Shown here: piece after piece, positions 42,423-53,099 of the stretch
How the letters are laid out: each line of letters opens with the position of its first letter
How positions within the stretch are numbered: the first letter of the stretch is position 1
NCBI GenBank assembly: GCA_946699065.1
Contig: CAMPDV010001038.1
Span: 62,001 to 126,000, forward strand
Length of the DNA stretch: 64,000 bases
Reading direction: 5' to 3'
Origin: Loxodes magnus
Taxonomy: Eukaryota; Ciliophora; Karyorelictea; Loxodida; Loxodidae
Notes under the pieces: generated by a model
Seen by the model: the letters and a program-made list of their open reading frames with translations, nothing else
What the model was told of the DNA's origin: nothing
Databases searched by the model: none
Translations under genes and position numbers: made by a program

Positions 42423-44565
42423 CAATTACTAAACTGATCTTGACACTCTTTTTCTTACTTTTCTTATTCACTTTTCTTAGAAATCTTATTAAACTTCTAC
42501 TATTATACTTTCAATTACTAAACTGATCTTCACACTCTTTTTCTTACTTTTCTTATTCACTCTTCTTAGAAATCTTATTTAACTTCTACTATTTGATACT
42601 TTCAATTACTGATCTTCACCCTCATTTTCTTACTTCTCTTATTCACTTTTCTTAGAAATCTTATTTAACTTCTAGTGTGTTTGATACATTCTATTACTGA
42701 TCTCCACACTCTTTTTCTTACTTTTCTTATTCACTTTTCTTAGAAATCTTATTTAACTTCTACTATTTGATACTTTCAATTACTAAACTGATCTTCACAC
42801 TCTTTTTCTTACTTTTCTTATTCACTTTTCTTAGAAATCTTATTAAACTTCTACTATTATACTTTCAATTACTAAACTGATCTTGACACTATTTTTCTTA
42901 CTTTTCTTATTCACTTTTCTTAGAACTCTTATTTAACTTCTAGTATTTTTTAATCTTGATCTTCACACTCTTTTTATTATTTTTCTTATTCACTTTTCTT
43001 AGAAATCTTATTTAACTTCTACTATTTGATACTTTCAATTACTGATCTTCACACTCTTTTTCTTACTTTTCTTATTCACTTTTCTTAGAAATCTTATTTA
43101 ACTTCTACTATTTGATGCTTTAAATTACTAAACTGATCTTCACACTCTTTTTCTTACTTTTCTTATTCACTTTTCTTAGAAATCTTATTTAACTTCTACT
43201 ATTTGATACTTTAAATTACTAAACTGATCTTCACACTCTTTTTCTTACTTTTCTTATTCACTTTTCTTAGAACTCTTATTTAACTTCTAGTATTTTTTAA
43301 TTCTTGATCTTCACACTCTTTTTCTTACTTTTCTTATTCACTTTTCTTAGAAATCTTATTTAACTTCTACTATTTGATACTTTAAATTACTAAACTGATC
43401 TTCACACTCTTTTTCTTACTTTTCTTATTCACTTTTCTTAGAAATCTTATGTTACCTAGTATTTGATACTTTCAAATACTAAACTGATCTTAAACCTCGA
43501 TTTATTACTTTTCTTATTCACTTTTCTTAGAAATCATATTTAACTTCTACTATTTGATACTTTCAATTACTGATCTTCACCCTCTTTTTCTTAATTTTCT
43601 TATTCACTTTTCTTAGAAATCTTATTTAACTTCTACTATTTGATGCTTTAATTAATGATCTCCACACTCTTTTTCTTACTTTTCTTATTCACTTTTCTTA
43701 GAAATCTTATTTAACTTCTACTATTTGATACTTTCAATTCCTAAACTGATCTTGACACTCTTTTTCTTACTTTTCTTATTCACTTTTCTTAGAAATCTTA
43801 TTAAACTTCTACTATTATACTTTCAATTACTAAACTGATCTTCACACTCATTTTCTTACTTTTCTTATTCACTCTTCTTAGAAATCTTATTTAACTTCTA
43901 CTATTTGATACTTTCAAATACTAAACTGATCTTCACACTCTTTTTCTTACTTTTCTTATTCACTTTTCTTAGAACTCTTATTTAACTTCTAGTATTTTTT
44001 AATTCTTGATCTTCACACTCTTTTTCTTACTTTTCTTATTCACTTTTCTTAGAAATCTTATTTAACTTCTACTATTTGATACTTTAAATTACTAAACTGA
44101 TCTTCACACTCTTTTTCTTACTTTTCTTATTCACTTTTCTTAGAAATCTTATTTAACTTCTACTATTTGATACTTTCAATTACTGATCTCCACACTCTTT
44201 TTCTTAATTTTCTTATTCACTTTTCTTAGAAATCTTATTTAACTTCTACTATTTGATGCTTTAATTAATGATCTCCACACTCTTTTTCTTACTTTTGTTA
44301 TTCACTTTTCTTAGAAATCTTATTTAACTTCTACTATTTGATACTTTCAATTCCTAAACTGATCTTGACACTCTTTTTCTTACTTTTCTTATTCACTTTT
44401 CTTAGAAATCTTATTAAACTTCTACAATTATACTTTCAATTACTAAACTGATCTTCACACTCTTTTTCTTACTTTTCTTATTCACTCTTCTTAGAAATCT
44501 TATTTAACTTCTACTATTTGATACTTTCAATTACTAAACTGATCTTCACACTCTTTTTCTTACTT

Positions 44566-44651
44566 TTCTTATTCACTCTTCTTAGAAATCTTATTTAACT
44601 TCTACTATTTGATACTTTCAATTACTGATCTTCACCCTCATTTTCTTACTT
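44566..44651 (+). repeat. 86-bp TTACTGATC monomer type (example)
   Basis: The reference TTACTAAACTGATC is shortened by 5 bp to TTACTGATC, giving 86 bp. The following bases are usually CTTCACCCTC or CTTCACCCTT in place of CTTCACACTC. It is one of the commonest types and occurs in all domains. Confidence 0.92.
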
Positions 44652-44830
44652 CTCTTATTCACTTTTCTTAGAAATCTTATTTAACTTCTAGTGTGTTTGA
44701 TACATTCTATTACTGATCTCCACACTCTTTTTCTTACTTTTCTTATTCACTTTTCTTAGAAATCTTATTTAATTTCTACTATTTGATACTTTCAATTACT
44801 AAACTGATCTTCACCCTCATTTTCTTACTT

Positions 44831-44916
44831 TTCTTATTCACTCTTCTTAGAAATCTTATTTAACTTCTACTATTTGATACTTTCAATTACTAAACTTCAA
44901 ACTCTTTTTCTTACTT
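44831..44916 (+). repeat. 86-bp AAACTTCAAACTC monomer type (example)
   Basis: A different 5-bp shortening of the same region removes the CTGATC part: TAAACTTCAAACTC in place of TAAACTGATCTTCACACTC. The length is again 86 bp. Two independent deletions within about 10 bp therefore give equal lengths. It occurs in all domains. Confidence 0.9.
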
Positions 44917-46762
44917 TTCTTATTCACTTTTCTTAGAAATCTTATTTAACTTCTACTATTTGATACTTTCAATTACTAAACTGATCTTCACCCTCATTTT
45001 ATTACTTTTCTTATTCCCTCTTCTTAGAAATCTTATTTAACTTCTACTATTTGATACTTTCAAATGAAAAACTGATCTTAAACCTCATTTTATTATTTTT
45101 CTTATTCACTTTTCTTAGAAATCTTATTTAACTTCTACTATTTGATACTTTCAATTACTGATCTTCACACTCTTTTTCTTACTTTTCTTATTCACTTTTC
45201 TTAGAACTCTTATTTAACTTCTAGTATTTTTTAATTCTTGATCTTCACACTCTTTTTCTTACTTTTCTTATTCACTTTTCTTAGAAATCTTATTTAACTT
45301 CTACTATTTGATGCTTTAAATTACTAAACTGATCTTCACACTCTTTTTCTTACTTTTCTTATTCACTTTTCTTAGAAATCTTATTTAACTTCTACTATTT
45401 GATACTTTCAATTACTGATCTCCACACTCTTTTTCTTAATTTTCTTATTCACTTTTCTTAGAAATCTTATTTAACTTCTACTATTTGATGCTTTAATTAA
45501 TGATCTCCACACTCTTTTTCTTACTTTTCTTATTCACTTTTCTTAGAAATCTTATTTAACTTCTAGTGTGTTTGATACATTCTATTACTGATCTCCACAC
45601 TCTTTTTCTTACTTTTCTTATTCACTTTTCTTAGAAATCTTATTTAACTTCTACTATTTGATACTTTCAATTACTAAACTTCAAACTCTTTTTCTTACTT
45701 TTCTTATTCACTTTTCTTAGAAATCTTATTTAACTTCTACTATTTGATACTTTCAATTACTAAACTGATCTTCACCCTCATTTTATTACTTTTCTTATTC
45801 CCTCTTCTTAGAAATCTTATTTAACTTCTACTATTTGATACTTTCAAATGAAAAACTGATCTTAAACCTCATTTTATTACTTTTCTTATTCACTTTTTTT
45901 AGAAATCTTATTTAACTTCTACTATTATACTTTCAATTACTAAACTGATCTTCACACTCTTTTTCTTACTTTTCTTATTCACTTTTCTTAGAAATCTTAT
46001 TAAACTTCTACTATTATACTTTCAATTACTAAACTGATCTTCACACTCTTTTTCTTACTTTTCTTATTCACTTTTCTTAGAAATCTTAATTAACTTCTAC
46101 TATTTGATGCTTTAATTAATGATCTCCACACTCTTTTTCTTACTTTTCTTATTCACTTTTCTTAGAAATCTTATTTAACTTCTACTATTTGATACTTTCA
46201 ATTACTAAACTGATCTTCACACTCTTTTTCTTACTTTTCTTATTCACTTTTCTTAGAAATCTTAATTAACTTCTACTATTATACTTTCAATTACTAAACT
46301 GATCTTCACACACTTTTTCTTACTTTTCTTATTCACTCTTCTTAGAAATCTTATTTAACTTCTACTATTTGATACTTTCAATTACTGATCTTCACCCTCA
46401 TTTTCTTACTTCTCTTATTCACTTTTCTTAGAAATCTTATTTAACTTCTAGTGTGTTTGATACATTCTATTACTGATCTCCACACTCTTTTTCTTACTTT
46501 TCTTATTCACTTTTCTTAGAAATCTTATTTAACTTCTACTATTTGATACTTTCAATTACTAAACTGATCTTCACCCTCATTTTCTTACTTTTCTTATTCA
46601 CTCTTCTTAGAAATCTTATTTAACTTCTACTATTTGATACTTTCAATTACTGATCTCCACACTCTTTTTCTTAATTTTCTTATTCACTTTTCTTAGAAAT
46701 CTTATTTAACTTCTACTATTTGATACTTTCAATTACTGATCTTCACCCTCTTTTTCTTAATT

Positions 46763-46847
46763 TTCTTATTCACTTTTCTTAGAAATCTTATTTAACTTCT
46801 ACTATTTGATGCTTTAATTAATGATCTCCACACTCTTTTTCTTACTT
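46763..46847 (+). repeat. 85-bp GATGC monomer type (example)
   Basis: This subfamily has GATGCTTTAATTAATGATC in place of the usual GATAC...CTGATC segment and is 85 bp long. It is followed by CTCCACACTC, an ending shared with the 88-bp TAGTGTG class, which suggests common ancestry or exchange at that point. I see about 25 copies, the first near 32.02 kb and the last near 61.74 kb; none occurs in the first 32 kb. Hybrid copies with GATGCTTTAAATTAC lie near 43.11 and 45.31 kb and combine this type with the AAATTACTAAAC type. Confidence 0.92.
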
Positions 46848-46938
46848 TTCTTATTCACTTTTCTTAGAAATCTTATTTAACTTCTACTATTTGATACTTT
46901 CAATTCCTAAACTGATCTTCACACTCTTTTTCTTACTT

Positions 46939-47027
46939 TTCTTATTCACTTTTCTTAGAAATCTTATTAAACTTCTACTATTATACTTTCAATTACTAAA
47001 CTGATCTTGACACTCTTTTTCTTACTT
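46939..47027 (+). repeat. 89-bp CTATTATAC monomer type (example)
   Basis: A 2-bp shortening turns CTATTTGATAC into CTATTATAC, giving 89 bp. It is often linked to ATTAAAC in place of ATTTAAC in the core, as in this copy. It is widespread in domains I-III. In domain I it is a regular member of the CTATATG cassette, where it precedes the 80-bp type. Confidence 0.9.
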
Positions 47028-47113
47028 CTCTTATTCACTTTTCTTAGAAATCATATTTAACTTCTACTATTTGATACTTTCAATTACTGATCTTCACCCT
47101 CTTTTTCTTAATT

Positions 47114-47201
47114 TTCTTATTCACTTTTCTTAGAAATCTTATTTAACTTCTAGTGTGTTTGATACATTCTATTACTGATCTCCACACTCTTTTTCTTACT
47201 T
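47114..47201 (+). repeat. 88-bp TAGTGTG monomer type (example)
   Basis: In this class the second half of the monomer is replaced by TAGTGTGTTTGATACATTC, then TATTACTGATCTCC, giving 88 bp. Several linked differences travel together, so it is a distinct subfamily and not a chance mutant. I see about 40 copies: near 1.78, 3.80, 4.52, 4.87, 6.20, 6.92, 7.27, 10.29, 13.15, 14.55, 14.90, 16.20, 16.82, 17.43, 18.82, 20.03, 20.64 and 22.03 kb. They then recur near 31.23, 32.28, 32.80, 33.60, 34.21, 35.44, 36.05, 38.15, 40.59, 41.89, 42.67, 44.69, 45.57, 46.45, 47.15, 47.59, 48.19, 48.90, 49.34, 50.38, 52.30 and 52.64 kb. None lies between 22.1 and 31.2 kb or after 52.7 kb. Confidence 0.93.
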
Positions 47202-47292
47202 TTCTTATTCACTTTTCTTAGAAATCTTATTTAACTTCTACTATTTGATACTTTCAATTACTAAACTGATCTTCACACTCTTTTTCTTACTT
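47202..47292 (+). repeat. Reference 91-bp monomer (full-length type)
   Basis: This copy serves as the reference, numbered 1-91 from TTCTTATTC. Counts are T 46, A 23, C 19, G 3, so three G residues in 91 bases and no CpG. Positions 1-37 form the conserved core, including TTCTTATTCAC (1-11) and TTCTTAGAA (14-22, with flanks an imperfect dyad TTTCT-T-AGAAA). Positions 38-67 carry TACT at 38, 48 and 58, exactly 10 bp apart, then TAAACTGATC. Positions 77-91 are a pyrimidine-rich stretch. The octamer TTTTCTTA occurs three times per monomer: at 81, at 90 crossing into the next copy, and at 12 of the next copy. The next monomer starts at 47293, which fixes the 91-bp length. Confidence 0.95.
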
Positions 47293-47815
47293 TTCTTATT
47301 CACTTTTCTTAGAAATCTTATTTAACTTCTACTATTTGATACTTTCAATTCCTAAACTGATCTTCACACTCTTTTTCTTACTTTTCTTATTCACTTTTCT
47401 TAGAAATCTTATTAAACTTCTACTATTATACTTTCAATTACTAAACTGATCTTCACACTCTTTTTCTTACTTTTCTTATTCACTCTTCTTAGAAATCTTA
47501 TTTAACTTCTACTATTTGATACTTTCAATTACTGATCTTCACCCTCATTTTCTTACTTCTCTTATTCACTTTTCTTAGAAATCTTATTTAACTTCTAGTG
47601 TGTTTGATACATTCTATTACTGATCTCCACACTCTTTTTCTTACTTTTCTTATTCACTTTTCTTAGAAATCTTATTAAACTTCTACTATTATACTTTCAA
47701 TTACTAAACTGATCTTCACACTCTTATTCTTACTTTTCTTATTCACTTTTCTTAGAAATCTTATTTAACTTCTAGTATTTTTTAATTCTTGATCTTCACA
47801 CTCTTTTTCTTACTT

Positions 47816-47986
47816 TTCTTATTCACTTTTCTTAGAAATCTTATTTAACTTCTACTATTTGATACTTTCAATTACTAAACTGATCTTCACACTCATTTTC
47901 TTACTTTTCTTATTCACTCTTCTTAGAAATCTTATTTAACTTCTAGTATTTTTTAATTCTTGATCTTCACACTCTTTTTCTTACTT
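47816..47986 (+). repeat. Single 91+80 bp dimer
   Basis: A full-length 91-bp monomer ending CACACTCATTTTC is followed by an 80-bp type with CACTCTTCTTAG, giving 171 bp. It has the same order as the three-copy dimer run at 49394-49906 and is a likely relative of its founder. Confidence 0.75.
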
Positions 47987-49393
47987 TTCTTATTCACTTT
48001 TCTTAGAAATCTTATTTAACTTCTACTATTTGATACTTTAAATTACTAAACTGATCTTCACACTCTTTTTCTTACTTTTCTTATTCACTTTTCTTAGAAC
48101 TCTTATTTAACTTCTAGTATTTTTTAATTCTTGATCTTCACACTCTTTTTCTTACTTCTCTTATTCACTTTTCTTAGAAATCTTATTTAACTTCTAGTGT
48201 GTTTGATACATTCTATTACTGATCTCCACACTCTTTTTATTATTTTTCTTATTCACTTTTCTTAGAAATCTTATTAAACTTCTACTATTATACTTTCAAT
48301 TACTAAACTGATCTTCACACTCTTTTTCTTACTTTTCTTATTCACTTTTCTTAGAAATCTTATTAAACTTCTACTATTATACTTTCAATTACTAAACTGA
48401 TCTTCACACTCTTTTTCTTAATTTTCTTATTCACTTTTCTTAGAAATCTTAATTAACTTCTACTATTTGATACTTTCAATTACTGATCTCCACACTCTTT
48501 TTCTTAATTTTCTTATTCACTTTTCTTAGAAATCTTATTTAACTTCTACTATTTGATGCTTTAATTAATGATCTCCACACTCTTTTTCTTACTTTTCTTA
48601 TTCACTTTTCTTAGAAATCTTATTTAACTTCTACTATTTGATACTTTCAATTCCTAAACTGATCTTGACACTCTTTTTCTTACTTTTCTTATTCACTTTT
48701 CTTAGAAATCTTATTAAACTTCTACTATTATACTTTCAATTACTAAACTGATCTTCACACTCTTTTTCTTAATTTTCTTATTCACTTTTCTTAGAAATCT
48801 TAATTAACTTCTACTATTTGATACTTTCAATTACTGATCTCCACACTCTTTTTCTTAATTTTCTTATTCACTTTTCTTAGAAATCTTATTTAACTTCTAG
48901 TGTGTTTGATACATTCTATTACTGATCTCCACACTCTTTTTCTTACTTTTCTTATTCACTTTTCTTAGAAATCTTATTTAACTTCTACTATTTGATACTT
49001 TCAATTACTAAACTGATCTTCACACTCTTTTTCTTACTTTTCTTATTCACTTTTCTTAGAAATCTTATTTAACTTCTACTATTTGATACTTTCAATTCCT
49101 AAACTGATCTTCACACTCTTTTTCTTACTTTTCTTATTCACTTTTCTTAGAAATCTTATTAAACTTCTACTATTATACTTTCAATTACTAAACTGATCTT
49201 CACACTCTTTTTCTTACTTTTCTTATTCACTTTTCTTAGAAATCTTAATTAACTTCTACTATTTGATACTTTCAATTACTGATCTCCACACTCTTTTTCT
49301 TAATTTTCTTATTCACTTTTCTTAGAAATCTTATTTAACTTCTAGTGTGTTTGATACATTCTATTACTGATCTCCACACTCTTTTTCTTACTT

Positions 49394-49906
49394 TTCTTAT
49401 TCACTTTTCTTAGAAATCTTATTTAACTTCTACTATTTGATACTTTCAATTACTAAACTGATCTTCACACTCATTTTCTTACTTTTCTTATTCACTCTTC
49501 TTAGAAATCTTATTTAACTTCTAGTATTTTTTAATTCTTGATCTTCACACTCTTTTTCTTACTTTTCTTATTCACTTTTCTTAGAAATCTTATTTAACTT
49601 CTACTATTTGATACTTTCAATTACTAAACTGATCTTCACACTCATTTTCTTACTTTTCTTATTCACTCTTCTTAGAAATCTTATTTAACTTCTAGTATTT
49701 TTTAATTCTTGATCTTCACACTCTTTTTCTTACTTTTCTTATTCACTTTTCTTAGAAATCTTATTTAACTTCTACTATTTGATACTTTCAATTACTAAAC
49801 TGATCTTCACACTCATTTTCTTACTTTTCTTATTCACTCTTCTTAGAACTCTTATTTAACTTCTAGTATTTTTTAATTCTTGATCTTCACACTCTTTTTC
49901 TTACTT
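49394..49906 (+). repeat. Three tandem 171-bp dimers (91+80 bp)
   Basis: Monomer starts at 49394, 49485, 49565, 49656, 49736 and 49827, with the next at 49907, give lengths 91, 80, 91, 80, 91, 80. The three 171-bp dimers are nearly identical; the third has AGAACTC in place of AGAAATC in its second half. This is the cleanest small higher-order repeat in the window. Confidence 0.92.
49485..49564 (+). repeat. 80-bp TAGTATTTTTTAATTC monomer type (example)
   Basis: The segment between the core and GATCTTCAC is shortened by 11 bp, reading TAGTATTTTTTAATTCTTG, so the monomer is 80 bp. This is the shortest common type and occurs through all four domains. Copies usually carry AGAACTCTTATT in the core in place of AGAAATCTTATT. 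A further one-base deletion (TTTTTTAATCTTG) marks a sub-lineage near 38.43, 40.87, 42.95, 50.66, 53.77, 61.07 and 63.02 kb. Three successive 80-bp copies lie at 61954-62193. Confidence 0.93.
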
Positions 49907-51594
49907 TTCTTATTCACTTTTCTTAGAAATCATATTTAACTTCTACTATTTGATACTTTCAATTACTGATCTTCACCCTCTTTTTCTTAATTTTCTTATT
50001 CACTTTTCTTAGAAATCTTATTTAACTTCTACTATTTGATGCTTTAATTAATGATCTCCACACTCTTTTTCTTACTTTTCTTATTCACTTTTCTTAGAAA
50101 TCTTATTTAACTTCTACTATTTGATACTTTCAATTACTAAACTGATCTTGACACTCTTTTTCTTACTTTTCTTATTCACTTTTCTTAGAAATCTTATTAA
50201 ACTTCTACTATTATACTTTCAATTACTAAACTGATCTTCACACTCTTTTTCTTACTTTTCTTATTCACTCTTCTTAGAAATCTTATTTAACTTCTACTAT
50301 TTGATACTTTCAATTACTGATCTTCACCCTCATTTTCTTACTTCTCTTATTCACTTTTCTTAGAAATCTTATTTAACTTCTAGTGTGTTTGATACATTCT
50401 ATTACTGATCTCCACACTCTTTTTCTTACTTTTCTTATTCACTTTTCTTAGAAATCTTATTTAACTTCTACTATTTGATACTTTCAATTACTAAACTGAT
50501 CTTCACACTCTTTTTCTTACTTTTCTTATTCACTTTTCTTAGAAATCTTATTAAACTTCTACTATTATACTTTCAATTACTAAACTGATCTTGACACTAT
50601 TTTTCTTACTTTTCTTATTCACTTTTCTTAGAACTCTTATTTAACTTCTAGTATTTTTTAATCTTGATCTTCACACTCTTTTTATTATTTTTCTTATTCA
50701 CTTTTCTTAGAAATCTTATTTAACTTCTACTATTTGATACTTTCAATTACTGATCTTCACACTCTTTTTCTTACTTTTCTTATTCACTTTTCTTAGAACT
50801 CTTATTTAACTTCTAGTATTTTTTAATTCTTGATCTTCACACTCTTTTTCTTACTTTTCTTATTCACTTTTCTTAGAAATCTTATTTAACTTCTACTATT
50901 TGATACTTTAAATTACTAAACTGATCTTCACACTCTTTTTCTTACTTTTCTTATTCACTTTTCTTAGAACTCTTATTTAACTTCTAGTATTTTTTAATTC
51001 TTGATCTTCACACTCTTTTTCTTACTTTTCTTATTCACTTTTCTTAGAAATCTTATTTAACTTCTACTATTTGATACTTTAAATTACTAAACTGATCTTC
51101 ACACTCTTTTTCTTACTTTTCTTATTCACTTTTCTTAGAAATCTTATGTTACCTAGTATTTGATACTTTCAAATACTAAACTGATCTTAAACCTCGATTT
51201 ATTACTTTTCTTATTCACTTTTCTTAGAAATCATATTTAACTTCTACTATTTGATACTTTCAATTACTGATCTTCACCCTCTTTTTCTTAATTTTCTTAT
51301 TCACTTTTCTTAGAAATCTTATTTAACTTCTACTATTTGATGCTTTAATTAATGATCTCCACACTCTTTTTCTTACTTTTCTTATTCACTTTTCTTAGAA
51401 ATCTTATTTAACTTCTACTATTTGATACTTTCAATTCCTAAACTGATCTTGACACTCTTTTTCTTACTTTTCTTATTCACTTTTCTTAGAAATCTTATTA
51501 AACTTCTACTATTATACTTTCAATTACTAAACTGATCTTCACACTCTTTTTCTTACTTTTCTTATTCACTCTTCTTAGAAATCTTATTTAACTT
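49901..51594 (+). repeat. Partner of 40107-41800 (offset 9794)
   Basis: Second copy of the 1.7-kb block, directly after the 171-bp dimer run. A related copy also lies near 42.7-43.7 kb. Near-identity across almost 10 kb of other satellite sequence implies recent transfer or expansion over that distance. Confidence 0.8.
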
Positions 51595-53099
51595 CTACTA
51601 TTTGATACTTTAAATTACTAAACTGATCTTCACACTCTTTTTCTTACTTTTCTTATTCACTTTTCTTAGAACTCTTATTTAACTTCTAGTATTTTTTAAT
51701 TCTTGATCTTCACACTCTTTTTCTTACTTTTCTTATTCACTTTTCTTAGAAATCTTATTTAACTTCTACTATTTGATACTTTAAATTACTAAACTGATCT
51801 TCACACTCTTTTTCTTACTTTTCTTATTCACTTTTCTTAGAAATCTTATTTAACTTCTACTATTTGATACTTTCAATTACTGATCTCCACACTCTTTTTC
51901 TTAATTTTCTTATTCACTTTTCTTAGAAATCTTATTTAACTTCTACTATTTGATGCTTTAATTAATGATCTCCACACTCTTTTTCTTACTTTTCTTATTC
52001 ACTTTTCTTAGAAATCTTATTTAACTTCTACTATTTGATACTTTCAATTCCTAAACTGATCTTGACACTCTTTTTCTTACTTTTCTTATTCACTTTTCTT
52101 AGAAATCTTATTAAACTTCTACAATTATACTTTCAATTACTAAACTGATCTTCACACTCTTTTTCTTACTTTTCTTATTCACTCTTCTTAGAAATCTTAT
52201 TTAACTTCTACTATTTGATACTTTCAATTACTGATCTTCACCCTCATTTTCTTACTTCTCTTATTCACTTTTCTTAGAAATCTTATTTAACTTCTAGTGT
52301 GTTTGATACATTCTATTACTGATCTCCACACTCTTTTTCTTACTTTTCTTATTCACTTTTCTTAGAAATCTTATTTAACTTCTACTATTTGATACTTTCA
52401 ATTACTAAACTGATCTTCACACTCTTTTTCTTACTTTTCTTATTCACTTTTCTTAGAAATCTTATTAAACTTCTACTATTATACTTTCAATTACTAAACT
52501 GATCTTCACACTCTTTTTCTTACTTTTCTTATTCACTTTTCTTAGAACTCTTATTTAACTTCTAGTATTTTTTAATTCTTGATCTTCACACTCTTTTTAT
52601 TACTTTTCTTATTCACTTTTCTTAGAAATCTTATTTAACTTCTAGTGTGTTTGATACATTCTATTACTGATCTCCACACTCTTTTTCTTACTTTTCTTAT
52701 TCACTTTTCTTAGAAATCTTATTTAACTTCTAGTATTTTTTAATTCTTGATCTTCACACTCTTTTTCTTACTTTTCTTATTCACTTTTCTTAGAAATCTT
52801 ATTTAATTTCTACTATTTGATACTTTCAATTACTAAACTGATCTTCACCCTCATTTTCTTACTTTTCTTATTCACTCTTCTTAGAAATCTTATTTAACTT
52901 CTACTATTTGATACTTTCAAATGAAAAACTGATCTTAAACCTCATTTTATTACTTTTCTTATTCACTTTTTTTAGAAATCTTATTTAACTTCTACTATTT
53001 GATACTTTCAATTACTAAACTGATCTTCACCCTCTTTTTCTTACTTTTCTTATTCACTCTTCTTAGAAATCTTATTTAACTTCTAGTATTTTTTAATTC

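Larger units (their letters stand above)
31201..52700. other. Array domain III
   Basis: Marked by coexistence of TAGTGTG (88 bp) and GATGC (85 bp) monomers and by many ACTTTAAATTAC and CAATTCCTAAAC copies. TTCGAA monomers are absent after about 31.35 kb, and no CTATATG cassette is present. It holds the 873, 2434 and 171-bp tandem duplications and the 1842-bp and 9794-bp offset repeats. TTCGTATTC copies reappear only near 33.29, 34.00 and 35.84 kb. Confidence 0.75.

Noticed and set aside
47215..47223. Heat-shock element
   Set aside because: Heat-shock elements need GAA and TTC units with a 2-bp gap (TTCnnGAA). Here the gap is 3 bp, so the match is to TTCnnnGAA instead.
49394..49906. Primate alpha satellite, because of the 171-bp period
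   Set aside because: The period arises from a local 91+80 bp dimer present only a few times, and the sequence shows none of the features I know from alpha satellite. The equal length is a coincidence.
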